Source: Hyaloscypha bicolor E (Eukaryota; Ascomycota; Leotiomycetes; Helotiales; Hyaloscyphaceae). From it: a stretch of DNA of 64,000 nt. A program made the translations under genes and the position numbers. The stretch lies in NCBI RefSeq assembly GCF_002865645.1, contig NW_020194684.1, positions 5,433,952 to 5,497,951 on the forward strand, given 5' to 3'. Below are positions 34,735 to 44,631 of this stretch, one piece after another (within the stretch, counting starts at the first letter, position 1; each line of letters starts with the position of its first letter). The notes beneath the pieces are model-generated. The model searched no databases and was not told the origin of the DNA. It saw only the letters and a program-made list of their open reading frames with translations.

Positions 34735-36682
34735 CTTGTCGGTCTTGCTCTTGCACTCGAGCGATGGAGCCTTGCCTTATTACCCTGTCGCTTTGTTGAG
34801 AGGCGCTGCGAGGGAAGCTAGATGACGAAGAGAATCATGTAGGGGACAATTGACTATTTACTTATAGCAGACCTGGACAGGCTAATGTATGCAGGCAAGC
34901 TGAGGTGATGTTTCGACAAATCTCCTCTTGCATACTTCGTAACCAGGATGCAAATGGAGGGACTGGCCCGGAGCACAACGGGCCAGGTGTGGAACTCCCA
35001 CAAAAAATTGGTACGCTGACATGCATACTTTAGATTACTGTGCAAAAGAGAAACTTAGAATTTGAAAAGTAGATGCTTGCCTTTGACATATATTAGCCAA
35101 GACCACAGGGCAAGGCAAGGGCCAAGGCAGATGAGGATCCGGGCTCACGCAGACAGTATGCTTTTCCATTATCTCCCGCCTGGGCCCAGGGCCTGTTCGC
35201 ACGCCACCTCTTCTCTGCGATTGAGGATGTAAGAAGCACTCTGTCTGTTATGAGAAAAATCCGAAACCGGATCCGGCTGGCCCTACCTCTGCAAACTATC
35301 ATTAAACGGAAACGCGCATCCACCAGCTCTTCCTCGCTCATAATCCTCGAATTCATGCCGAATATGCCGGACCCGTCAGTCCTGCCGAACCTGCCGAATC
35401 CACTGGCCATGAAGAAACTCATAATATTCCAAGATCCTGAAGGCTGTTCGGAGAAGTTAGGCGTGGGCGTTATCATCTCCCGGACACTCCGCCACCATCA
35501 CCATTGGTGTAGAAAACGGCCCCACCATGCACTTTAAGGGTGATATCAAGTTCTTTCTCAATCCGTGGGTCGGTGGCCATCGATGTGACTGCTAGAGCGC
35601 AGACGGCACATCAGCGCTATCGACTTGCTCACTCAACAGTTCAAAAACATCGAAGGCTGAATCAAAGACTCAAACCTGGCGACAGCCCCGCCTCGGCCAC
35701 AGTAACAGTCATTTGTGATGGTGGCGGCGACGGAGGTGGTGGTGGTAGTAGTCATTGTTGCATGAATCTGTACCAGTAGTAGTCCGACGTCATTGTAGCA
35801 ATGCGGCGGCAGCCAACGCCAAGTCTATAGTCAAGAACTTTGCAGTACAACACAGCACTTCTTGTTCAGGTATATGATGATTGTGAACATTAGAAATGGG
35901 CGAAGAATGAAGCCGGCAAAACACTACTGCATTGTACCGCAGATTTCACCTCGAGAGATGTCGTCCACGTTGTCCAATCAAAGTATCAAGACTGAGCACG
36001 CACCCCCACCGGCCATCTCGGCCCCCTACTGTAAGCGAAACCATCCCCAACATGCGATTCGAGACGCGGTTCCCTATGTATCAGCCAATATTCATCAGAA
36101 TGGGCACAAGTTGTACCTTTTGTACGTAAGAATTGTTTTTACTTGTCACGAAAGCTTGAGTCGGGTTCTGCTCCAAGGTGGCCAAAAGGCATTTCGGAAC
36201 ATGGCAAGAATTTCGATCCGAGATCTGGTTCTCGCTGTTCGCGAATTAGGTTCTATCAAATTGGCCAATTCCACCTCCAATTTGGCAAATTGCGGGCCCC
36301 ATACGAAGGACGATAGGAATTGACCAATTCATCGATTAAACGCTTTTCCCCAATAGTAGTTACACTTATTTTGGTTTTATCAGGATGCCTATTTTCTCAT
36401 CTGCAAAGTCTGTACCTTTTACATTTATCCTACTTAGGAAATATGAAGATGTATTTAAAAGAAAGTAATCATTATCTGTAGCAATCTGAGCAGCCAACAC
36501 CGTTCCGGGTGATCGTAGCGGCATATCTATGAATTCATCTAAGAAGAACGGGACGGCTCAGGCCATATATGAAGAACCGAATCCACCCCTTAATGCCCAA
36601 ATATTGCCATTCGTAATAGAGCCGTGATCACCACCCATAAGCCTCAAAATGCTCGATGCGAGAACCAGCTTTCATTGCATCA
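34735..36682. other. Intergenic, no supported gene
   Basis: Promoter side of the transporter gene, then 1.8 kb without coding character. Short AT-rich patches are near 36330-36500. No termini of a mobile element were found. Confidence 0.5.
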
Positions 36683-37965
36683 TTAGCCATATTTGCCAGC
36701 CCACAAGCGAAAACGCACAGCCTCACTCGCCGAAGCATCCCCCGCCGCTTCCGCTACCAACGACTTGATATCCGGACATCCAGCGTGCACTGTCATGGTG
36801 GTGCTAGTCGAATCAACTTGTGAAACAGATTCCTTGCTGCTGGTATAAGGTGATGAAGGGCTAGTGCAGAAAAAGTTCGCTTCGAAATCCTCTCTCCTCA
36901 TTGCCGGCGCAAGTTCACGACCACAAATATTCTCGAAAATTGTTCTGTGACTGTCGGCCCAGACAAATCTTATGCTAATTTTTCTTGTCGAGTCCTACTG
37001 CCAGTTTGTGTGTGGGATATGTGATCCAAAATATATGACACCGCACGCGAAATACCAGTCCCGCCAATAGGCATATAAGGGTGCAGAGCGACCGTAAGGA
37101 CCTTCGAATAAGAAGGTTCATATAAAGACGCTATTAGACTTCTTACAGCTGTCGCGAATGCAGCGGGTCCAGCCATCACAAGGTCGAATCCAGAAGGAAA
37201 GAGTGGGACTGGGCGGGGTAGGAGTTGGGAGGTTGCTGGGTTGGAAGACGCATTTTCCAAGGGAATTGAGGATGTTGATGCAATGTGGGTAGATAGTTCT
37301 TTTTATCTATCGCCCTTACTCGGTACTAACTCAACTGGCCCTTTGCTTGGAGCAACGGAAGATTCGTCATTCCAAGGCTAAAAGGATGGTTTTCGTAGCC
37401 TCATCATGAAAGCGGCTGGTACAAGAAGTAGAACTGTCCTAGAGCTGGGTTAACAAGAGGCGATACAGCCCTGACTTCAAGCCTGATGATTTCGAAGTCC
37501 TCGTGGTACGTGGCCACAGCTTGTTGTGCTCTGGAGCATTTGTTTGCTGAATTGCATACGGAAGTTGCAGCAAATGAGTGGAATGGCACGGAGAAAGTGG
37601 TCGAAGAACCAAGTTGCGGCGATGACCCAGAAGGGAAGGTCGCATCCGCCGTAATATTTGGACGGTGCACCCGATTGCTCGATATCGCTTTGAGTTTGAG
37701 TCTTCTTATAGTTGCGAGGGCTCTTGAGGAGGTTATAGATCATCCTTCCAATGCCCAGGCTCAGAAGCCATACGCAGGTGCAGGCCCTAATGTTTGTCAC
37801 ACCGCCTTGGATTCTGCCAAGCAAAATTCGGTTGTAGCGTATGCTACGGGGGCACTTCAGCGCACCCCCCTGCAAAGGCGGTATAACAAACGTCAGGCCT
37901 GCACCTGCGTACACGCCAAGGCAACATGTTAGGCTTTGGGGTTTTCCGCCGTACCAAGCGTGCTA
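36683..37965 (-). pseudogene. Decayed ferric reductase (FRE family), interrupted by a MITE
   Basis: Reading the minus strand from about 37965, pieces of a fungal ferric reductase appear in order. They are WFFDHFLRA, then DFEIIRLEVRAV...NPALGQFYFLYQPLS (FAD-binding domain), GYENHPFSLG, YILDHISHTQTGSRTR, FVWADSHRTIFENICGREL and TVHAGCPDIKSLV (NAD-binding end). Lesions include two consecutive TGA codons at 37406-37401 directly before GYENHPF, where CGA CGA is expected. There is a -1 frameshift in the A-run near 36977-36983 and stops after LLQAKGQLS. The N-terminal membrane domain is absent. A 137-bp MITE sits at 37773-37909. Non-functional. Confidence 0.8.
37773..37909. mobile_element. MITE with ~36-bp inverted repeats and TA target duplication (Tc1/mariner type)
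   Basis: The left end CGCAGGTGCAGGCC and the right end GGCCTGCACCTGCG are exact complements. The inverted repeat extends imperfectly to about 36 bp on each side (ending near ACCGCCTT / AAGGCGGT). The element is flanked by TA at 37771-37772 and at 37910-37911, the duplication made by Tc1/mariner transposases. There is no internal coding capacity. A GGGGGCAC...GCACCCCC hairpin is in the centre. Dropping it joins the flanks into one open frame of the ferric-reductase relic. Confidence 0.85.
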
Positions 37966-37984
37966 GGTGTTAGTAATTGGCTTC

Positions 37985-38110
37985 ATGGAGACAATATGAA
38001 TAAGACAAATTAACTCTTAATATATATAATAAATATAGGATACTATTAAAATTTATTAAATTAAATAAGAATATAAATAAAGAAGTATTGAGAAGTAGAT
38101 AGAGTTTTAG
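37985..38110. other. AT-rich island
   Basis: About 125 bp is almost entirely A/T with TATATA runs, sharply different from both flanks. It lies just beyond the ferric-reductase relic and before PEX4. Confidence 0.7.
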
Positions 38111-38236
38111 TCGGGTAATATTACAACTTCGAAGGCTATCGCAGACTCTAAATACCTGCACCTCTGAAAGGCCACTAAAGTCGACTTACAAAACACAATC
38201 CTTCACGCCTGACCAACCCAGCCTTACCTCAAAACC

Positions 38237-38812
38237 ATGTCCGCCCCAAACAAACGCTCCCCAACCTCATCAACATCCTCCTCCTCCTCCTCCTCCCGCA
38301 CACCCACTAAACGCCTGCTCACCGAGCTCTCAACCTTCAACGCCTCCCCCCCCTCCTCGCACCCGACCCTCCTCTCCCTCGTCCCCTCGCCCTCCTCCCT
38401 ACTCTCCCTCCGCGCCATCCTCACGGGCTCGCCGCTCCCGATATCAACCGGCTACTCCTCCGGCCGCTGGCTCCTCAACATCACCGTCCCCGCAAACTAC
38501 CCGAACTCTCCACCCACGATAACCTTTGTTACGAAGATCTGCCATCCGAATGTGAAGTGGGAGACGGGGGAGATTTGTCTCGATGTGCTAAAAGAGAATT
38601 GGACCCCTGTGCTGGGCGTTGTGGGTGCGTTGGAGGCGGTGGGGAGACTACTGGGGGAGCCAGGCGTGGATAGTCCGCTTGGAGTCGAGGTTGCGGGTTT
38701 GTTGCGGCAGGGGGATTTGGTTGGTGCGAGGGGCTTGGTGGGGTTCTGGTGTGGAGAGGAGAGGTTTGAGGGGGTTTTGGAGGAGGGCGGGGAGAAGGAG
38801 GTGAGAAGGTAG
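38237..38812 (+). CDS. PEX4: Peroxisomal ubiquitin-conjugating enzyme Pex4 (E2), 191 aa
   Basis: Single exon. After a poly-Ser N-terminus (TCC repeat in the DNA), the UBC fold begins near RLLTELSTF. The E2 signature has HPN at 103-105 and the catalytic Cys114 in GEICLDVLKENWTP. Pex4 monoubiquitinates the receptor Pex5 at the peroxisome, working with Pex22 and the RING peroxins, so that the receptor is recycled. The absence of a C-terminal extension and the overall size (about 21 kDa) match Pex4 rather than other E2s. First half of the gene is very C-rich, second half G-rich, a marked strand-composition switch within one ORF. Confidence 0.85.
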   Translation: MSAPNKRSPTSSTSSSSSSSRTPTKRLLTELSTFNASPPSSHPTLLSLVPSPSSLLSLRAILTGSPLPISTGYSSGRWLLNITVPANYPNSPPTITFVTKICHPNVKWETGEICLDVLKENWTPVLGVVGALEAVGRLLGEPGVDSPLGVEVAGLLRQGDLVGARGLVGFWCGEERFEGVLEEGGEKEVRR

Positions 38813-39302
38813 TGAGAGGATATATTGGGGTGATGTGGATATGGATAGGACGAAACTTATATGGGTGCTTTTTAGATTGATATTTTAAGCAAGCGGGCGA
38901 ACAGGTCCGAATGGGATTACATGGCTGGGAGAAGGACAGAGTCCCAGACTATACGACTAGCGTTGCATTGAATGAGGATACAGACTATGGGGGCTTTACA
39001 GTGGACAATTATCAGCAAAGGAGGTGCTTCTTCCTTGGTGAAGCATGATCAGAAGGCAATAATGTTTTATGCCGCTATATAAAACAAGAATTCAAGTGGT
39101 CCGCACATCTATGGTATACACAAGTTCAAACCATTATAGAGTCCATGTGATGCAATGCCATAAACGCCGTCATAAATACAAGATGAACCGCCTTGTACAA
39201 CTTTTGGTGTTGTCGTGCTGTCTCTGTCCATCTATCAACCCGGCTACATTTGACTTGATGTCAATATCTATATGAAGATACGAGTGCAGTGTACCGGACA
39301 TC
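38813..39302. other. Convergent intergenic spacer
   Basis: 3' flanks of PEX4 and MNN9. No gene or repeat was recognised. Confidence 0.5.
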
Positions 39303-40465
39303 TCACTCATTGTAATGGTACACCTATATCAAATTAGTCAAGGTTTCAGGATGTGGAAAATGGGGGTAAATACCTTGTAATTCGGTAGCCCAAATGAGCT
39401 CCACCCTAGCCTCTTCGCCATCTTCGCAAATCCTTCCGTCTCAATCAAGTTGTAGAAGGGGAAAGGTGGAAACATAGCCCCATCTCGGTGCACCTCTGCC
39501 TTAACCAACAACGCTGTCCCTCCAACACCATCTAGGTCAACCTCCTGCTTCAGGTCCCCATTGTTTTCTGCCATGTATGCCATCAATGTTCGATATGTAG
39601 CCATTTGTGCATACCCTTCCAACAGAATGTCGTCTTTACCCATCCCTTCTGCAAGTTTCTGTGCCGTCTCACTATCTTGCCAACTGTTGAAATCATAAGG
39701 TCGTTCCGCACGTCTCCTCGTCTTGGGATCAGTGAATCGCTGGAAACAGTTTGGAACAATGATCGGTTTGTTGTGTGCTGCAAGATCTTGAATTAAAGTT
39801 GGTGGGGTCTCCACGATATCCGCATCCAGCCACAGAACCCACGAGGTGGAGGGCCCCAGAGTGGTGAACAGAAGGGAATTCCTCGCTCTTGACATGGCAG
39901 CACGTCGCGCCTTCTGGTTCTCCATCTTATGCCGCTCCGTCTCCGTCTGTGAAACCAATGGCGGCTCAAAATCCTGTCTCTCGATGATGATACTTGCAAA
40001 TCGCTTCTTTTCCGGTCCAGACTTCTGCGTCTTGGTGATTTGCTCTTGCAGAGCCGCCGTGGCAGCATTTCCTTCTCGATTCTTCGGTATTATGAACGCA
40101 AGTGTTACGAGTTCATGGGGATATGATAGTCGCAGCAGATTATCCCAATACTCTTGGTAAAATTTGGCGAGTGGTGTCAGGATAAGGACAGTTTCCCGGT
40201 TCCCAACAGGATCACTGGAGCTTGTGAGGTTGTTCATATGGTAATGCACCACCGGAGGAGGAATTCGTTTTCCATTTGCCTGCTCGTTCTGTTTTCGAAA
40301 CGGTGATGTAGGTGGAGATAGAGGATTCGATGCCGCGGCGGCCTTCCTTGCTGGCGGGTCCGAATTCGAGGGCTGGAGTATGAAGATGAAAATCACTATA
40401 CACAACACCACACCCACTATGATTGTGAGCGGGTTGGTGCGTCGCAGTGACCGAACTGGCCCCAT
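39303..40465 (-). CDS. MNN9: Mannan polymerase subunit Mnn9 (GT62), 370 aa
   Basis: Two exons on the minus strand: 40465-39374 and 39323-39303. Exon 2 encodes only VYHYNE plus stop, and this makes the C-terminus LPNYKVYHYNE, matching the Mnn9 ending. The N-terminus is a type II anchor (basic MGPVRSLRRTNP, then a hydrophobic segment about 12-30). The catalytic-type DxD is D214-A-D216 in WVLWLDADIVETPP. In yeast Mnn9 sits in both M-Pol I and II complexes of the cis-Golgi and starts elongation of the alpha-1,6-mannan backbone of N-glycans. It is distinguished from Anp1/Van1 by the ending and by the LRRTNPLTI start. Confidence 0.9.
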
Positions 40466-42818
40466 GCCGTCGTGCGTTGGGTGTCCTCAATCAATGCGAT
40501 TTGGAGGATCTGGAATCGCATGTGTGAAATCGGGAGCCGCATGCAGTGTTAGCGGCTCTTCGCGGTGGGTTTGACGACTTGATCGTCTTCCCGGTGCCGG
40601 GTTCCTGTTGACTGCGCCGTAAGGGAGTGATACTGTTGATGAGTTGCCAAACAATGGGTGTGATGATGTGAAGCTTTTCCGTGATCTTTAGCGGTTTCGA
40701 TGCGCGGGTACTTCCACCAACTCTTCCCGGCTAGCGACCCCTGCGGATACGAATATTACGACTGGTATCCTCACATGAGAACGTATTCTGTGAACAAGGT
40801 TTTTTGCTCAACCATGACAATTAAATTCAGCAGAGAGCGATTCATCTTGCAATTCACCCAGAAGACTTTTTGGTATAAAGTAATGACGTCTCGTTGAGAT
40901 TTCAAGTTTGAACACCCACACCTGGACATTTACAGTTGTTGTCCTTAACCTTCTACCTGGAGCCCGTCAGTCCAGTTAGTGGTTCTCTTGACCACTCAAA
41001 ATGTCTTCAAAGACTTTAAAAGTAAAATGCATCTTGGCATTTGTATGGAAATCGCTTGTATCGTCTGATCTATGAATCTTACCCAATATAATCTTGAGGT
41101 ACACTTCTCAGGTTTGCCCAGTGTTCGGCATTAGGTTGGACCTACCCAACCTACACCCCTTGTAGGTAGGTAACCTAACCTAATTTGAGGGCTGTAGGTA
41201 GGTTAACCTACATACAAATTTTGATAGGCTGAATAGGTTCAACCTATGACCTACACCAAACCTAAACCTAAATAAATCCTTTAGGTAGGTAACCTAGGGT
41301 AGGTTACCTAGGTTGGACCTATGAAACTCAACCTAATGCCGAACACTGGGTTTGCCCCTGGAGCTGACTTCACACCTGAAAGCTGGAATCTTGCAAAGTC
41401 TCATTGTGTGGCCGGCATGCAAGTTCCAAGCTCACCACAAGAAAACTGAATAGATTTCGGACCTTTTCCTTCGGATCTTCACTGCATCATTGTTATCCTC
41501 AAAGGCTGCAGATACATCCCACCATTTGTTCTCCAATCTCAGAAGAAAATTGAGCTCGGATAGGAGCATTTTCTCGTGACCAATTGCTTACACAATCAAT
41601 TGTGTGTCGCTGCTTCCATTCCCCCTTTCATAAGGAGAGGGGAGAGCGTATAATTAGTTAAGTGTTAAGATGTCAATTATGAGGTCCTGCCTGAACACTC
41701 ATGCCATTTCCATCCGCCCTCAAATTTCTTACATCCTCAGCATGAATGAGAGATTATTTGGTCCTGGCAGCTGACGCCCCAGAAACGATTCCAAGCCGTG
41801 AAGAGGCTCACACATATTTCGAGTACGCCTCTTGGGCGACGTTGAATCCGATATGTAGCTCAAGATCTGCTGCAAGCAGCCGCCGCATTGACGGCCTAAT
41901 AATACTCGATCAACGGGTGTCAAACAGCTGCCCCGAAATGTAATGGCCACTCGGCAGTATGAGAATTGAAACATAGCATAAATGATACTTGAGGGATTTC
42001 GAGGACGCATGATATGTTACACCAGTCCAGCCTGCCTCCGGGAGCAGATGAGTGCAAACAAAGGCTTGGACGACGTGCATGAAACGGTTGGACCACGCTG
42101 GAAAAGCAATCAGCCGTGGCGTGCAATGATCACAAACATGCGCAGCACAGCGACTGTTTCGATTCCCAAAGCGCATGCTGCTGCGACGGAAGTGGAAGGC
42201 AGAGGGGAAGGGGGAGGGGAGGGCTGGAGATTCCGTCGTCCGAGGCCACTATTGAGTAATGTGAATGTGCCAGCTGGACTCGGAGGCGTGCAGAGCGCTG
42301 GCTCGCGAAGGCCTTGTCGCTGGCTGCCAAAGCGTTGCGGCCAGGCTAGGCATTATGCGCTTTTAATTGGCTGAAATTGATGTAGCCTGGCCCTGTACCC
42401 CGGAATCACGAAGCGAAGTCCTGGCGGCTGATTCCATCAAGCCCGTTCCTCTGCACTTGGCCAGAACTCCGTCACCCTTCCTCCTTAACATCCTCACATC
42501 GCACCACCTCGCTCTCGACCTCTATGATCCCGGGAACAGATGGCTTCGAGCATCTTCAGCATCCTCTGGCTCTCCTCATAACACGCACCTACAGAATACA
42601 TTCCCCCTTACGTCTTCTTGCATTGGCTGCGCTGAATGCCGAGTCCTACGCGTAGACGCCGGGAAGAACCTGGAATAATTTCGAGGCAGAAGCCGGCGGT
42701 TGCATTGATACTTTGATTTTACGAACGCGGCTGCGGCTGTGGAATCTTCGATTGTTTCTTTCTCCTTCGACAGTTGGATCGAACGCTATTCAAGATAAAG
42801 AGAAGAACTTGTCCGGGC
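40466..42818. other. Long intergenic region containing a hAT-type MITE
   Basis: No coding gene is supported. The MITE at 41119-41348 is the only defined element. The rest is mixed-composition DNA with short unsupported frames, and the 3' end is the promoter of the gene at 42819. Confidence 0.6.
41119..41348. mobile_element. Non-autonomous hAT-type MITE with 8-bp target duplication
   Basis: The left end CAGTGTTCGGCATTAGGTTG and the right end CAACCTAATGCCGAACACTG are perfect 20-bp inverted repeats. The 8-bp target duplication GGTTTGCC is exact at 41111-41118 and 41349-41356. CAGTG termini and an 8-bp duplication are the hallmarks of hAT elements. The interior has no ORF. It is built from many short ACCTA/TAGGT words in both orientations (for example TAGGTAGGTAACCTA), which could be subterminal transposase-binding motifs. 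Confidence 0.93.
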
Positions 42819-43965
42819 ATGGAGCCCGTCCCAGAGACTGAGAGGATGGAGGAATTCAGGGCGTCGCCGGTTCCTAGGCTTAAACTACAAGATTCTACAG
42901 TATACGAACATCAAACCATCGATCTGAAGAACAAGAAACCTCCAACACTTCGATCAGCCACGGATCCCAACCCTTCCTCGCCACTTTCGCCAGTAACTTC
43001 CTCTCCCTCTATACCGTATAGACCCAGAAACACATCCCCATACTCACGAGGTCATCTCCGATCCAAGTCCTCGACAGCTTCTCTCGCCCCACCGATGACG
43101 CGGGCTCAGTCCATGCCAGGATTCAACGCATCGGGGCATCTGCTCTCCTCTCCACATCAACGTCCCTCAAGTCCTCTTGGGTCTCCGACTCGAAACCGAA
43201 CACCAAGGAAACCAGTTGATGAGGTATTCCCAGGTCTGCCAAACCGCGGATTGAAGGATATCAGCGAGGCAGATGACACTTCAGAAGAGCATGCCCCAAG
43301 AGCACCAGAACGAAGTAGTTCGCCAGTTCTTGGTCTGCCTCCATCTGCCAGCTTCACGCGAACACGTAGACCATCCTCTCCCCTTCGATATCTTGTTCAG
43401 CATAGTAGTGCGGCCAGTACGGCTAGCAGCACAGCTCCAACCACTCCTTCTTCCATAACCTCTTCTCCCTCTTACCAATCTTCGAGATTCCACGACTCTT
43501 TCTTGGGCATGAGCAGTTACTCTGGATCTCTCAGTTATCCTGGCTCTTATGCATCGTCCTCCATGCCCTCAACCCGTAAGTACTTGGCTGCTGAATATAC
43601 CCCTCACCAAAATTTTCCGGCCAACGAGCCCTGATGAATGCACATTTAACTAACTTTCTATCTTCCTAGCCACTTCTGCGAGATCTCGAAGTCCCTCCAT
43701 TTCATCACTCGAGACAATAGAGGATTCACCTGACGCCGAGGAGGCTGCTTTGAAGCAGGAAGCTGAACGTATAGCACAGTTGAAAGCCGATGCGGACGCA
43801 GCGGAGAGCGGAGAGGATTCGAAGACAAAGGGTAATCTCGACACGCCTGGTCCACGGGGGAGATCATTAGCTACAAGCTTTGGCAGAGACAAGCGGAAGC
43901 GGTGGAGTGTGTGCGGTGCTGAGAGAAGAGGTGACTTGAATCTGGACACGATATGGGAGGATTGA
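42819..43965 (+). CDS. Ser/Pro-rich disordered protein with C-terminal coiled coil, 350 aa
   Basis: Two exons: 42819-43575 and 43670-43965. I start at the ATG at 42819, because the upstream in-frame codon is TTG. Splice C|CC makes Pro in PSTPTSARSRSPS. The first 250 residues are Ser/Pro/Arg-rich with many SP sites (TPRKPVDEVFPGLPNRGLKDI is the best-ordered part). Exon 2 has an acidic, Ala-rich helix (EEAALKQEAERIAQLKADAD) likely to be a coiled coil, and ends DLNLDTIWED. There is no signal peptide. I do not recognise a family. The phosphorylation-rich character suggests a regulatory or scaffold role. Confidence 0.8.
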
Positions 43966-44631
43966 CTAAGAATAGCTGGCTCAGAAATTCTGGCATCAGC
44001 GCAGCCATGATTTCGATCTCAAGCTCGCCTTGGAGAGCCATGAGCATGTTTCTGCGCGCGATGCCGACCAGTGCCGGCACGCTCTACATTCGCAGCGCGA
44101 ACTGCGGGCAGAAAACTTTATTTTTGGGCAAGGTGTATTACCGGTTGCTGTATTCCCTTGCTCTCGATATCGAGTACGATACCCAACTGCATTTTTCAAT
44201 CGTCAGACATTGGCATTCTGGTCGGAGTACGGAGGGTAAACTGCGTGCTGAGGGTTATTGAAATCCCGTTGTAGATAAGGAGCAAGGGTCTCCCAATAAA
44301 TCAATACATGACGAATGGAATTATAGAAATTCTTGGTGACGTCTGTCAACTAGCCATACCTTGCTTCATTTGGGTGCTTCACTCCCTTTCCAATGCTTCC
44401 CCTCGTTTGCGAACCTCGCCCAGAATGAACCCCCTGAGACCAAGATTGACAGGTTGTATAAAACGGGGAGAGAGTACTACCAATACTTGATACCTCGCAC
44501 ATCCATCACTCTCATTTAAACATCTCTCGAGCTTTTTAAGCACATTTGCAGTTGCAATTCATATCTTTGCTCAGCCCCATCTTTTTCATCCAGTTCAGCG
44601 ACCACTTCAGCATCTGAGCTCAACCTTCGAT
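43966..44631. other. Intergenic, nothing recognised
   Basis: 3' flank of the preceding gene and promoter of the secreted-protein gene. A TATAAAAC motif at 44457 and a CT-rich stretch close to 44632 are compatible with a fungal promoter and leader. Confidence 0.45.

Noticed and set aside
41140..41340. Telomere-like CCTAA/TTAGG words
   Set aside because: They lie inside the hAT-type MITE, occur in both orientations, and do not form a uniform telomeric array.
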